This document shows, in pieces, positions 1-11,335 of a stretch of DNA of 64,000 nt (the stretch's first letter is position 1; each line of letters opens with the position of its first letter). The DNA is from Sphagnum compactum (taxonomy: Eukaryota > Bryophyta > Sphagnopsida > Sphagnales), in assembly GCA_965153455.1 (NCBI GenBank), contig OZ234494.1:24490001-24554000 (forward strand), written 5' to 3'. A program made the position numbers and the translations under genes. The notes below the pieces were generated by a model. The model saw only the letters and a program-made list of their open reading frames with translations, was not told where the DNA came from and did no database searches.

Positions 1-3000
1 TCCTTCACCCATTTTCCATTGAAATAACACAAGTACAATACAATTCCAAGCTCCTCTCCCTACTTTAGTCTTACACATACAACACCTTTCCAAAAATGAG
101 CTTCATCACCCCAGAAAAAAACTACAACCACATTGAATGGATTAATAAAATCCCCCAAGTCCTCCTCTCATTTTCATTCTCCACAAAACCACGCAAGGCT
201 CACATTGACTTTATAAAAATAGGTCTTTATCTTAATCCTTCCTATAAATCTCCTAGGTGATTGGGTGGATTATAACCAACCACTCATAAACATGAACTAA
301 TTAATCCCATTAGCTTCATCCCTTTGGTAAAGGATGGTAAGCCTACCACTAGTAACTAACTAATTATTAAAATGCCTATGGCACAAACTAGTTTAGGGAT
401 TTTTGCCCCTTAACAATCCAATTGCTAGAAGCCCTTCTAGAAAGAACAAAGAAATGGCACATGATCTAATAAAAGGCAATAATATGATAAGACACCCATT
501 ATCACCTCTTTAGCCATTGCCATGTTGACTAGTAATAAGGTATTTCTTACATCTAAGATTATTGGGCACAACCCAAGTTGCAAGGGGAGGAATTTGATTT
601 GTTGTAAGAAGAGTTCTCCCCTTTGAGATCTCTAAACATTCAAAACCAAGTGAATAATCTAAGGCTTGGTAATAATCTAAGGCTCCATTGATCAAAAGGT
701 GATGTCTTTACAATTACATCCAAGATAACATTTTCCCTGGGCAAGGTAGTCTTAAGAGTTTTTTGTTCAAGATGTCCACACATGGTCCTATTAGTGGCAT
801 TGATATTGTGAGGCATATGCAACCAAGAAGGGATTTGGAAGGAAAATGGTTGATGTTTGACCAATGGTTAATGTTTGACCACTGTAAACATGTGCAACAT
901 TGAACAACCATGGGTTGTTATGTTTGTGATCTTTTATATTATCGAATTGTGACCATTGCAATTTGCAACATTCAATCCAAAGATGTGGAGTCACAAATGT
1001 TAATGTGGAATTCATTGCATGCATTTATTAATAGTTGATGCAATTTTATAAAAAATCAATTGATTTTTATCATGAGATAATGATGACTTCATTCAAGCAT
1101 TTGTCCAACAATCGAGGTATGGGGATTACCAAATGGGAAGAAGTAAAAGACATGGTTTGGACAACAATGAGCTACATTGCAAGCAAATTAATAAGGAGAT
1201 TCACATAAGATTGTAATGGTCTTCAATCACCTTACATCCTCTTCTTCCCTTAAAAAAGTAAAATGGTAGGGCTTGAAGGGCAAGAAAGGTTTGGGACATG
1301 ACTTGTGCAAATTTGGAACTCCACTAGGGCCTATTGGAGGTTCATTGTTGTGATAAAGATAATTTTTCTCTCCTTTGACATTGTCCACCAATGCACCCTT
1401 GTATTTCTTCAAAATATGTTGTGCTTCCATCGACATCTTTTCAATGCAAGTCCATTGCAAACATGGGATCAAACAATGTTCAATTTACAAACATGGCATC
1501 CATTCCTCAAAGCTAAACAATGTTTAATTTAAAAGGAGTTTTGTCTAAATCACGAGAGGTTTTGGAAAGAGATAACATTAAAATGAAATGGCATATTGAA
1601 CACACAAAACTAGGATCTAGGGTGCACTGTACTACAATTTGTGTATTTTTTGGGAAATGCAAGGCATCCATTGCAAAGGGGATGAATGAAACTCCAACTT
1701 TAACATATTTAGGTCTATTCCAATTTAAAGTTCATGTGGAATCACAAGATTGTAAGTTTTGATTTTGTGCAAATGACATCCATAGATGTGTGGAAGGTGC
1801 AATCCAAGCATATGTCCTCTAACATCCATCCTTGCCCACTATATGGCTAGTGATGATAGGCACAATTTTCACAACTAGTGAAATTGAATTGTGAGGAAAC
1901 AAGTTTTTGTCTACCAAAACATTCATTCCCACCTTGAGAGCTTTTTGGGAGCATGGAATTCGTTGAAGGTGATAATCAATATCGAAAGCCTCCACATGGG
2001 CAAGGCAAGCCCCATCCAAACAAGATGGGAAATTAGTTCGACATAGTGAACCATGTGAACTTCATGATTGTAAAGGGGAATTGACTAAATTAATGGATGC
2101 ATCAATTTTGCATCACATTGATGTTCCTCCACCTAGGATTGGATGCATGTACACAATTTCAATTATCAAATCCATGCTGAATGACCTAGTGTTTATGATG
2201 TCATAATGGGATGTTACCTTCTTTGTACTTGTTTTGATTTTATTTCTATTGGAAAGAAGGGAAAATATGTCCCATGCAAACATTTTGTATTTCATCTTCT
2301 CCAAATGGATGTCTTGTGATCCAAAGGTTGATATTTTCATCCACCAATTGACATTAAGTTGGAATGAAGTTCATCATTTATTACAAGAAGATAAAATGTG
2401 AGTTGAACCATTAGCAAATGATAGGCATTTCTTATGGCAAAATTTTGTTAGATGAAATCATTTATATAAATTGATTTGCCTATTGATTCCATTTTGTACC
2501 CCACCCATATCTTTTGTATTGACAAAGGTTTGTTTTTCAAATGTATTATAGTTAGATCCTAAATTAGTTCATTTAAAAGGGAACGTGGTAATTATCGAAC
2601 TCTCAGTATTAGGTAAGACCTACTACCTCCACTAATGTATGAGGTGACCCACTAGTTTAGAACTAAGGTTTGGATATATAGGATTGTTGTCACAATTTTA
2701 GAAGGGAGGAAGGGGAACACCTAGCTTAAGTTGAAGAGGAATGTATGTTGTTCTTTTTTTCACTCATTGTGTTTTGGTTTTGTACATTGGTGGACAATCA
2801 TAATGATGATGAAAATTGTGTGGAATATGTGTGTGTATGTGTTTTTGCTTTTGTTGTTTTAATGATGATACAAATAGGAATTGGAGAAAATTGTGTGGAA
2901 TTATTTGGTAGGCATTAAGTACCATACTCAACCAAAAGGCATGGGCGCAAATGTTGTAAAGGGATGTGACATTAATTATTTCATCCATTGAATTAATATG

Positions 3001-3861
3001 TAGTTTTCCAAGTAATAGAAGGTTGTAGTTGCTTGAGTAGGTGGTTCTTGTTGGTGATACTATAAAATTAATCAAAGAATGTAAATGACCACTTGGTTTT
3101 GTTTGCTTTGATTCTTTACTTTCTTTCTACCATTGAATTGGTTAATATGTGAAAGGTTTTGAGAGTTTTGCACCAAATGATGCTAGATTGTGGGTTTTGG
3201 TAATCCACCAACCATTTTTCTTATACAATTATATGGTCCTATTTATGTGGTTTGCTTTTCTTTTTATTCCATTATATCAATTACCCAAAAATTGATCAAA
3301 GGTCCATGTGGTAATTGACATGGAAATATACATATATTTCAAAAACATTTGAATGTACTTGTGATATTTCCTTATCCTTTCAGATCATGTGTAAAATGTG
3401 TACATGGTCAAATAATGAAAGATCAATATGGATGAATGTGGATGAAAACAATTGATGAATGTAGATGAATGTAATGGGTGATGATAGATGAAATAATATT
3501 TAATGCCCAGTTGTATCCCTTAACTCATAATTCATGACCTAACTACATTTTAAGTGTGGATTTTTAAAAAGCGGGTTGAAAAATAGTGAGATGAATATAA
3601 AAATCTTTTTGTCATCATTTCACCAAATTGAATATGGTTAATAATGGATGAGTGGATGACATACAAACATACCCTAAAATTCATTTGTCCCTTATTTTTA
3701 TATTGTCCCCATATTTTTAAGGTTAATAGTATTAATTAAATGAAGTGCCTCCCAAGTTCAACAATTTTTTTTCTTTTGCAACAAGCCATTTTGATTGGTT
3801 CATCCCCCCAAAAAAAAAAAAAGGAAAAAATTGCAACTTTGCAAACTCGTTGAAATAGAAG
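1..3861. other. AT-rich intergenic spacer, no gene recognised
   Basis: No open reading frame here exceeds about 100 codons, and none shows a domain, a family motif or a convincing splice pattern. The DNA is AT-rich with homopolymer runs, and short words such as GATGAATGTGGATGAA are locally repeated near 3430-3480. I see no recognisable RNA gene. It is most simply decayed repeat-derived spacer. Confidence 0.6.
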
Positions 3862-4202
3862 TTTCTATTAGAGATGGAAGGCCTAACTATACATTTGAAA
3901 TGAGGACAATTTTGGGGGAAACATATGGGATAAAAGTGTGGTGCTATTGAAAACTTGGGGAACTCTTTAGGGATTTTGCCGAAAAAGAAAAAAAACTAGG
4001 CCATATAGTGCATGTCAAGCCTTCTCATTGGCCACATGAAAATTAAGGTCTTAAAATTGTTTGTTGTCATTTTTTGCATCAACGAATATTGTAGTACTTG
4101 AGCTAGTTCGACATTAATTATATTACTTGTGAAATATTTTTATTTAAAAATAAATACTTCATAATTGTGCCCAAAATTTTTCAAAGTTTTTTTGGAACTT
4201 GG
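3862..4202 (+). repeat. Left copy of a ~350-400 bp direct repeat
   Basis: This segment aligns by eye with 4763-5163 in the same orientation. Shared landmarks in the same order are TTTCTATT with GAGATGGA, a block around GAGGACAA/AAGGACAA, CACATGAAAATTAAGG, a CATTTTTTGC stretch and a terminal TTTTTTTGGAACTTG. The copies differ by many substitutions and a central insertion, so the duplication is old. The two copies flank a GC-richer segment, which is the arrangement of a small terminal-repeat element, but I found no clean TG...CA ends. Confidence 0.6.
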
Positions 4203-4311
4203 GAATTATTGCATATTGTTGCTACATTGATTTCTTGGAAAGCAAAACATTCAGAGAAAATTTATAGTGTATTTGGAGGGCACCTTGTATTCATCAATTT
4301 CCCTCCTAGAA

Positions 4312-4563
4312 AATGGGAGGGATATTATGCCTACTCGTCAATAATGGGAGGGTTCTTACACCTATAAGTAGGCATAATATCCCTCCCATTCCCACACCTC
4401 ATGATCTATGGAGGCTTGGTTCACAATAAATTTTGCCTCGTGCTTTACCATTGGTAAAGCCCATGGGTGGGGGACATTCCCAAAATGCGGGGCTGGACTC
4501 AACTATCCCTTGTCCTAGGCCCCTTCTTTTGTGAAAGCCCCCATCCTACTAGGGCTTTACCCT
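4312..4563. repeat. Structured dispersed repeat, copy A
   Basis: This stretch is GC-richer than its surroundings. It contains a perfect 23-bp inverted repeat (4312-4334 with 4368-4390). A short hairpin follows, GCTTTACC at 4442 pairing with GGTAAAGC at 4453. GGGCTTTACC at 4552 could alternatively pair with GGTAAAGCCC at 4453. A second, diverged copy lies at 56334-56753 and keeps the landmarks CACCTATAAGTAG, ATCCCTC, the CTTxAC/GTxAAG hairpin, TCCTAGGCC and AGGGCTTxACCCTACAC in order. It may be part of a transposable element (CTATAAGTAG resembles a TATA-type core) or a structured transcript. It has no coding capacity. Confidence 0.6.
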
Positions 4564-4762
4564 ACACTTGGCAATCAAACCTTTTGGAGATGTTGTTGAC
4601 ATAGTGTTGATTACTATCAACCTACATATGTCAATTACTTTGTAGTTGACATGATTGAGGATCAAATCCAAAGTTACGGAGAACATTGAGACTTTTCTAG
4701 AAGAAACCCACACTCAACATATGTCAAATGTAGATAAATTTTAAATGATTTTCAAATATAAT

Positions 4763-5163
4763 TTTCTATTGGGAGATGGAGTGCCATACATGTGAAAGAA
4801 GGACAACTTTGGGCAAAGCATAGGGTATAAAAAAATGTGGTACTATTGGGAACATCTTGAAGAACACTTGAAGAACTTTATAGGATCGTACCGGGGACAA
4901 CAAAAAAATCTCTCTTCAACACTTTCCCCAAAGCAAAAAAAAAAGAAAAAAAATTAAGCCATGTTGAGTGCACGTTTGAGCCTTCACATTGACAACATGA
5001 AAATTAAGGTTCCTAAAATTGTTTGTCATCATTTTTTGCGTCAACTAATGTTATTGTACTTGGGCTAGTTAGATATAAATAAAAAATTTGGGGATTTTTT
5101 TGAATTTTTTAATAAATACTTGTTAATTGTACGCAAAGTTCTAGAAACTTTTTTTGGAACTTG
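4763..5163 (+). repeat. Right copy of the ~350-400 bp direct repeat
   Basis: This is the partner of 3862-4202, with the same order of landmarks ending in TTTTTTTGGAACTTG. It contains an extra internal stretch of about 60 bases around 4850-4930. The two copies and the segment between them span about 1.3 kb. Confidence 0.6.
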
Positions 5164-5744
5164 TTGGTCAAACCGAATATATAGAAAATTTTAAAATGAT
5201 TGTGAGTTTTGAGTTTTTAAAAAAAATTAATTAAATATTTGCCAATTGATTGTCCGAGTGTGCCCAGCCTTTAGATACTACCGCACCCCTGCCTGCCTAA
5301 TATAAAGCATGCCTATATATGTATATTCTTTTGAGAAATATTTTTCCCAAAATGGTTGCAAATCTCCACCAAAAATTTAAAAAATCACCAACGGCCTACC
5401 TTTAAGCGCTTTTTTTCCGGGTCAAGATATTTCCCAACTTGACCAAATGTTTTCCAGAAAATGAAAAAAACAAAGAAAATTTTGTGATTTCTATGGAACT
5501 TTCACTGTTTTTCGAAATAAAAATAATTAAATTAGGCACATTCTAGGAATAATTAATTCTTCATTATTAATTGAACTATTCAAGAACTTTTGCACTGCAA
5601 GTCCAAACGTCATGGAGCCAAGCCCATGCACCCATCGTTGACTAGAGCTTTCCAAAGACACCAAGAACACCAATCTGAAGCATCCGGGTTCTGTGGATCT
5701 GATAACTACAATATAAAACAAAACAAATTACCTTCCTCCAATGC
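5164..5744. other. Intergenic spacer upstream of the duplicated methyltransferase region
   Basis: AT-rich at first, becoming GC-richer after about 5580. Only short reading frames without recognisable motifs are present. No RNA gene was seen. Confidence 0.5.
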
Positions 5745-5925
5745 ACCTGCTTGAGGAATTTGAAAAAAAATCCTTGCTGCCTTTGTCTCTTCTTCTCCCG
5801 TACGTCGTCGGATTAGCTCTATAGGTCGTCTAGAGCTTGGTACCAAAGAATCCCGGATAAAAGGGTCGTGCTTTTGCTCGACAACAGCTGACCCGAAAGT
5901 TGCGTCTAAAAGTAGCAAGTTGCCT
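5745..5925 (+). promoter_or_regulatory. Duplicated, decayed promoter of the O-methyltransferase gene
   Basis: This matches the intact promoter at about 6750-6945. Shared stretches are GAGGAATTTGAAAAAAAA, CCTTGCTGCC/CCTGCTGCC with TCTGTCT-like text, ATTAGCTCT, TAGAGCTTGG, CCAAAGAAT, the start of a TATA-like element, TTTTTGCTC and AAGTAGCAAG. The TATA element of the intact gene is here GGATAAAAG (5855-5863), a weaker match. The duplication therefore carried the promoter as well as the first exon. Confidence 0.7.
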
Positions 5926-6330
5926 CTTGTTGAAACTCAAGGTCTGTTGTCGTATTGGGTGTGTTCGAGATCCTTGTTCTCTTTTGCTATCGACGCTTCT
6001 TGCCTCTTGTTGAAACGCAAGGTCTGTTTGTCGTATTGGGTGTGTTCGAGATCCTTGTTCTCGATCTTTAACATGACCCTAGATTCGCAAGGTGTACTGT
6101 GTACTGATGCAAGATTAATTAACATAGTTACAGTACTGAGTGATGCAGATGCTGATATTGGGATGACAGTAAACTTGCGCAAAAGAAGTTCCAGCATGCA
6201 CCAGTACTCGATGCTGTCAGGCACGCCGTCATGTAATTCACCAGCTAGTGCATGATCTCTGATGTTATGAAAGCGGCTATCGAATTGGGTATGTTCGAAC
6301 TTCGAATCCTTGTTCGAGATCTTGTACACC
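5926..6330 (+). pseudogene. Broken 5' copy of the O-methyltransferase gene
   Basis: From about 6160 the DNA matches the start of exon 1 of the intact gene downstream. The shared protein text around NLRKRSSSMHQ corresponds to NLRKQSSSVHQ, and later GAAAGCGGCTATCGAATTGGGTATGTTCGA corresponds to the exon 1 stretch encoding KAAIELGVF. The frame is broken by small insertions and by stop codons (TGA near 6253), and the copy stops after about 50 codons. No SAM-binding or catalytic region follows. A segment containing TGCCTCTTGTTGAAACxCAAG...TTCGAGATCCTTGTTCTC occurs twice (about 5920-5983 and 6000-6063), and a later piece around 6275-6400 repeats parts of it, so the copy is itself internally rearranged. 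Confidence 0.75.
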
Positions 6331-6749
6331 CCAGTTTCGCAAGGTGTAGGGGTCCGTTTTTCCAAGGGCATGGGTGGTGATGCGAGAATAATTAACACTC
6401 TCTGTTGGGTGTGGTAAACACCAAGAGAAGCCCAATAAAGGGGTGTGGGTGGAGATGGTCCAATAATTTGTACCTTCACACTGACAAATTTTGTCCTTTT
6501 TCCGAGAGAAATTTTTCTGGGAGTTTTCTGGAAAATGCTCTTTTGTAGTGTAAATTCGACTAATTTTTTCCAAAAAAGTCTTCAATATCAACAAATTGGA
6601 AAAAAAAAGACAAGAAGCCATATTTCGCCAAATTTGGCAATCTTCAAAATGTCAAACTAGAAAATTTGAGGACAGTAGGCATTTAATGCTAATATGCAAA
6701 GCATTAATGCTAATGCTAATAATGCTAATATGCTAATATGCTAATGTGC

Positions 6750-7016
6750 ACACTCGAGGAATTTGAAAAAAAAAAAACCTCCTGCTGCCTCTGTCTATGC
6801 ATTAGCTCTGTCGGTCAAACTTCAAAGACTAGAGCTTGGTGCCAAAGAATATGCTATAAAACGGTGGTGTTTTTGCTCAATAATTGCGGACCAAAAACTT
6901 GCTTCTGAGTAGCAAGAGTTGTTGGTGCTTCTTGCCTCTTCTTGCTAGTGAGGTTTGTTCGTTTGCTTTGCTTCTTCCTCTTCTTCTGCAGATTACCTTA
7001 CCTCCTCGTGCTAAGC
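6750..7016 (+). promoter_or_regulatory. Promoter and 5' leader of the O-methyltransferase gene
   Basis: A consensus TATA box, TATAAAA, lies at 6855-6861, about 155 bases before the chosen ATG. Transcription would then start near 6885-6895, giving a leader of about 125 bases. The upstream ATG at 6942 is in frame with the gene and would add 25 hydrophobic residues. The ATG at 7017 (AAGCATGGC) has the better context and fits the family N-terminus. The upstream duplicate shares this region. Confidence 0.6.
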
Positions 7017-8833
7017 ATGGCAACTAATAGTTATGGTGTTGCGCATGCCACTGGGACGACAGAAAACTTGCGCAAACAAAGTTCCAGTGTCCACCAGATT
7101 GATGTTGCTAGGCATGCCGCCATGGACTTCACCCTCTATTCTGTCGTGTCTAGCACTTTGAAAGCGGCTATTGAATTGGGTGTGTTTGAGATCCTTGCAA
7201 AAGCAGGAGCATCAGCTAGTCAGAAAAGCTTGACGGCCAAGGAGATTGCTGAGCAGATAGTTCGACCGACCGCAAACGGAACCGCAGTTAACTCTGAGTA
7301 TCTACAACGCTTCTTGCGTCTACTGGCCAGTGTGAACATTTTGAGTGAATCGGTTGTGGTAGTTGCTGCGGCGGAACCTGGGAATTTCACAAGCCACAAC
7401 ACACATCATCAGCGTTCCTATGCGCTTACGCCCATAGGCAAGTATTTTGTTCAGGGCGAGGATGGGTCCTCGTTGGCACCGTTCATCTTGATGAACGAGG
7501 ATTGGGTTTTCAAGAAACCTTGGGATCATTTATCTGCGGCGGTTCTCGACGATAGCGTGGACCCTTTCGTACGAGCACATGGAAAAAGCGAATTCCAACT
7601 TAACAACGAGGACCCACGGGTTGGCAAATTGTTCAACACTGCCATGTCCAGCCACTCACGTATGTACATGGAAGCTATGCTTGGAGCTTACCACGGCTTT
7701 CAGGATGTGAATTGCTTGGTGGATGTTGGAGGAGGCACGGGAGCCTCCCTTGCGTTCATAACTGCCAAGTATCCCCACATCAGAGGAATCAATTTTGACC
7801 TCCCTCATGTCGTTGCAACTGCACCTACCTATCCAAGTACATTGTTCCTACCAACTTTCTCACTTTAACATGATCCAAGCTTGAGCTACCTTTCATAATT
7901 ACCACTAGTTTCCAAATGTTAAGGGTTTATTGCCATTAGATGTTACAATCACAATTATACATAATGTGTTGTGAATGTACCTACCTATTAAAAACCAATC
8001 ACTTCCCATTAGAAATTGCAAGTGTGGTGAAAATATGTAATTAATCATGCTAACAACTATGGAAACACATGTTCTCATGAAAAACGACAAATGTCATTAC
8101 ATGTTGAGTTGTAATTCCATTCATAGCTCCTTCAATTGGTCAATGTTTCATTGGGTGATAAAGTTGTGAAATGATTGGGAGCACAACTACTTGAAAAAAC
8201 ATATTGGAAAACTATTGTGATCACAAAACAATAACCCAATGGAGAGCTGTCATAACCAAGTGTGCATGATAGGAGTGGAGTTCGTTGGTGGAAACATGTT
8301 TGAGAGCATACCATCTGGCGATGCCATCTTCATGAAGGTTCTTTTTGCTCTCCTAATCATATATATTCACCAAAAATACTAAATTTGAATTATAGCCTCA
8401 TTATTACAACATTTGTTTTCCTCCTTCTAATCCATTTGGTAGTTGTCTAGATAATTTTTATCTACGTTCATAATAATAATGCCATTGATGAAAATTTGTC
8501 TTGCAGTCAATTTTACATGATTGGAGTGATGAAGATTGCGTGACAATCTTGAAAAATTGCTTCAAAGCATTGCCATCAAGTGGAGGGAAGGTGATTGTAG
8601 TGGAGTCAGTTCTTCCAGATTCAATAAATTTACAATCTGAGAATGGTGGTGTAAAGTCATTGTTGGGATTTCGCGTAGATGTAGTAATGTTGGCATACAA
8701 TTCAGGAGGTGCCAAGGAACGCACGTTACATGAATTCCAACAACTTGCTGATGCTATCGGTTTTGCAAGTTTGGCTTTGATTACCACCATTGACTTTTTA
8801 TCAGTGCTAGAATTCACCCGAGTGAAAACATGA
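7017..8833 (+). CDS. COMT-family S-adenosylmethionine-dependent O-methyltransferase (three exons)
   Basis: Exons read as 7017-7836, 8273-8337 and 8507-8833 with GT-AG introns in phases 1 and 0; together they encode 403 residues. Residues 30-110 form the plant methyltransferase dimerisation domain (HAAMDFTLYSVVSS, AIELGVFEIL). LVDVGGGTG at 234-242 is the SAM-binding motif. INFDLPHVVATAP and VEFVGGNMFESIP continue the Rossmann core. ILHDWSDEDC carries the catalytic His299-Asp300; Glu329 (VVESVLP) and Glu366 (AKERT) match the two family glutamates. Known members transfer a methyl group from SAM to phenolic hydroxyls (lignin precursors, flavonoids) in the cytosol; the substrate cannot be read from sequence. 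It is slightly longer than the usual 360-380 residues because of insertions around 62-72 and 112-133. A decayed duplicate lies immediately upstream. The start at 6942 is possible but would add a hydrophobic leader unlike the family. Confidence 0.93.
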
Positions 8834-9068
8834 TTTTACAATCTTTTGGAACTCACCCAATGCAACCAACTTTCTTCTACATGAAACTTGAACAATAATG
8901 TAATTTCAATTCTGAAAATTTAATAATAATCATTCCATATTTTGTGCATAACATTGTTTGAATAAAAATAATGTGAAAAATTCATGCAATTACAATTATC
9001 CAAGGTAGACCTAAGACAATATGTGTTCATTGAAAAATAAATGCATCCCAAGAATATTGATTTGCACT
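8834..9068. other. 3' flank of the O-methyltransferase gene
   Basis: AT-rich sequence after the TGA at 8831-8833. AATAAA-like words near 8958 (GAATAAAAATAATG) are plausible polyadenylation signals. Nothing else is recognisable. Confidence 0.4.
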
Positions 9069-9467
9069 ACTAAATTTGTGTAGTTGAATCAAAGCAAGAT
9101 AAAGTAGACAAAAAAAGTAAACGTCTTCACTTCAATCGTGCACCACTCATATAACTACCATAAAATATACTAAATTTGTGTAGTTGAGTCAAAGCAAGAT
9201 AAAATAGACAAAAAAAGTAAACGTCTTCACTTCAATCGTGCACCACTCACATAACTACCATAAAATATACTAAATTTGTGTAGTTGAGTCAAAGCAAGAT
9301 GAAATAGAAAAAAAAGTAAACGTCTTCACTTCAATCATGCACCACTCACATAACTACCATAAAATATACTAAATTTGTGTAGTTGAGTCAAAGCAAGATA
9401 AAGTAGACAACAAAAGTAAACGTCTTCATTTCAACCGTGCACCACTCATATAACTACCATAAAATAA
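9069..9467 (+). repeat. Tandem array, four copies of a 100-bp unit
   Basis: Units begin ACTAAATTTGTGTAGTTGA at 9069, 9169, 9269 and 9368, so the period is 100, 100 and 99 bases. Each continues through AGTAAACGTCTTCA and CACCACTCA to ATAACTACCATAAAAT. Copies differ by only a few substitutions, so the array is recent. It is not coding. Confidence 0.95.
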
Positions 9468-9479
9468 CATTGAATTAAG

Positions 9480-9970
9480 TGAAAGTATGTGTCAAGTAAC
9501 ATTAATTTAATTTATTAAATTTACAAAAATCTTTTTTTTAATTAATTTTTTTAAAAGATAAAAAGTACATTTGAAATCGATTGAAAAATATGTGTTCAAA
9601 CCTACTTTTTGGTTAGAAAAATTAATGAAATTAATATGTAATAAGTTAGGAAATGAATGTCAACATATGTTTTAGCAAATCATCCAAAAAAAATTTATTT
9701 CCTTTTGTAAGAACCTACTTGACACCTACTTGAAATCAAAAACCCACATTCAAAAGTAAATGTCAAAACCTACTTTTACAATTTAAATATGAAAATCAAT
9801 GCGCGTTAGTGTAAACATATTTTTTTTAATCATTGAAATAAAAATTTCAATGTTTCACAATTCTATAATGGTTATTGTTTGTTATTTTAAATCTATTTAT
9901 TCTAGTTTTAACAAGGTAATCAAGTTGTTCACTTTATTTTGCTTACACCCAATTATGAAAAAAAACCATT
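9480..9970 (+). repeat. Dispersed repeat, copy 1
   Basis: This region resembles 23490-23880. Shared words in order include AAATTTATT, CTACTTGACAC/ATACTTGACAC, CxACTTGAAA/TATTTGAAAC, CCTACTTTTACAAT, a run of T followed by ATCATT, GTTTAACAAG-like text and CAAGGTAAT. Divergence is high. The family is unidentified. Confidence 0.45.
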
Positions 9971-10099
9971 TGATCGTCTCATGAAAATTTTAAATTTTAA
10001 ATTAATCCTTGTGATATTGGAACACAATTGGGGTTACCACCACCATTGTTCAATGTTGTCCAAGATCTAATGACTTTTATAAACACCCTGCACCCATGG

Positions 10100-10800
10100 G
10101 AGACACTAATGACATCTTTCCATTAGGTTGTTGTGATCACAAATTTGGTAATCACAATAATTTTCCTTTATTTTTTCAAACAACATGTGGTCACACCATT
10201 TCATAATTTTAATCGTCAAACAATGACCAAATGTAAGAGCTTTCATCACCCTACTTGTCAATGCATGAATTACAAGAATGATGAACCAAATCTTAATTCA
10301 CCACAAAATGACAATTGTCTTTTTCCCATGGGAATGTGTTTCCAAAGTTCTTAATGTTGATTAACTATTTAGATGTTTTCAACTTAATTGTAGTTCTCCA
10401 ATGGAAAATGTTTGCCCATGCAACAAGAAACATGGCCCTATGTCAATGGGTATAGATGGCTTTCCATTAGGTTGGTGTGATCATACACCTCGTGATCATT
10501 TGAAACATATTTCTTTTATTTTCTTCTAACTATATGTGTTCACAATCACTTCACAATTTTATCATTTAAGCATTGACCAAATGTAAGAACTTTCATATCT
10601 CTACTTATCAATGCAAGAATGCGAGAGCAACGATCCAAACTATGATTCACCACAAAGCGACATTTTTTTCCCATGGAAACATGTTTTCAAAATTTCTAAC
10701 ATAAATAATTATGGAGTTTTAAACTTCAATTAACCACTTACACATTTTCAACCCAATTAAACAATCCTCCAATTGAAAATGCATGCACCCATGTAATAAG
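10100..10800 (+). repeat. Tandemly duplicated ~343-bp block
   Basis: TTTCCATTAGGTTG occurs at about 10117 and again 343 bases later at about 10460. After each come TGTGATCA, TTTTATTTTCTTC-like text, a run around TGACCAAATGTAAGA, TACTTxTCAATGCA, ATTCACCACAAA and TTTTTCCCATGG in the same order. A third partial copy occurs near 11225-11300. Short reading frames inside are not conserved between copies, so it is not coding. Confidence 0.8.
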
Positions 10801-11266
10801 AAACAACTACAAGGCCCTATATTGGGCCAAAATGAACCATCACCCACTAATGTACCATCCATTAGATGTTCATTATGATTCAATTGTGGATGAATTTCAA
10901 TTGAATTAAAATTTGGTTTCACATTAGTAAGCCATTATATTTTTAAAAAATCTTATATATAGGTAAATAGGTTAAAAAAAAGTAAATATTAGGTATGTAG
11001 ATGGTTAATACATATGGAAGGTTTGTTTTTACTACCCACCTATTAACAAACTATTCAAGTGGGTTGTTAATACATAGGTAATTTTAAAAACACAACTAAG
11101 TTAACCACCATGGTTAGCTTTAAAGTACTAGAAGCCAATAGAATATTGTTCTTAACCACTTACCATCCATCTTGGATGGTGTGCTATAGGTTGTTTCATT
11201 CTAACCCTATATGTCAATGGTATCAATGGCTTTCTATTAGGTTGTTGTGAGCATAAGTACATGATT

Positions 11267-11335
11267 CCATTAAGTTTTGTTGTGATCACATATCATTACA
11301 CACTATATATAAATGTGATCATATGAACTTAATGG
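11267..11335. repeat. Inverted repeat at the end of the third 343-bp copy
   Basis: CCATTAAGTT (11267) and AACTTAATGG (ending 11335) pair over 10 bases. The inner words TGATCACAT and ATGTGATCA also pair, so the arms form an interrupted stem of about 23 bases. Confidence 0.6.

Noticed and set aside
6942-7016. In-frame upstream start of the methyltransferase, adding a hydrophobic leader
   Set aside because: It would give a signal-like leader atypical of these cytosolic enzymes. The ATG at 7017 has better context and fits the family.
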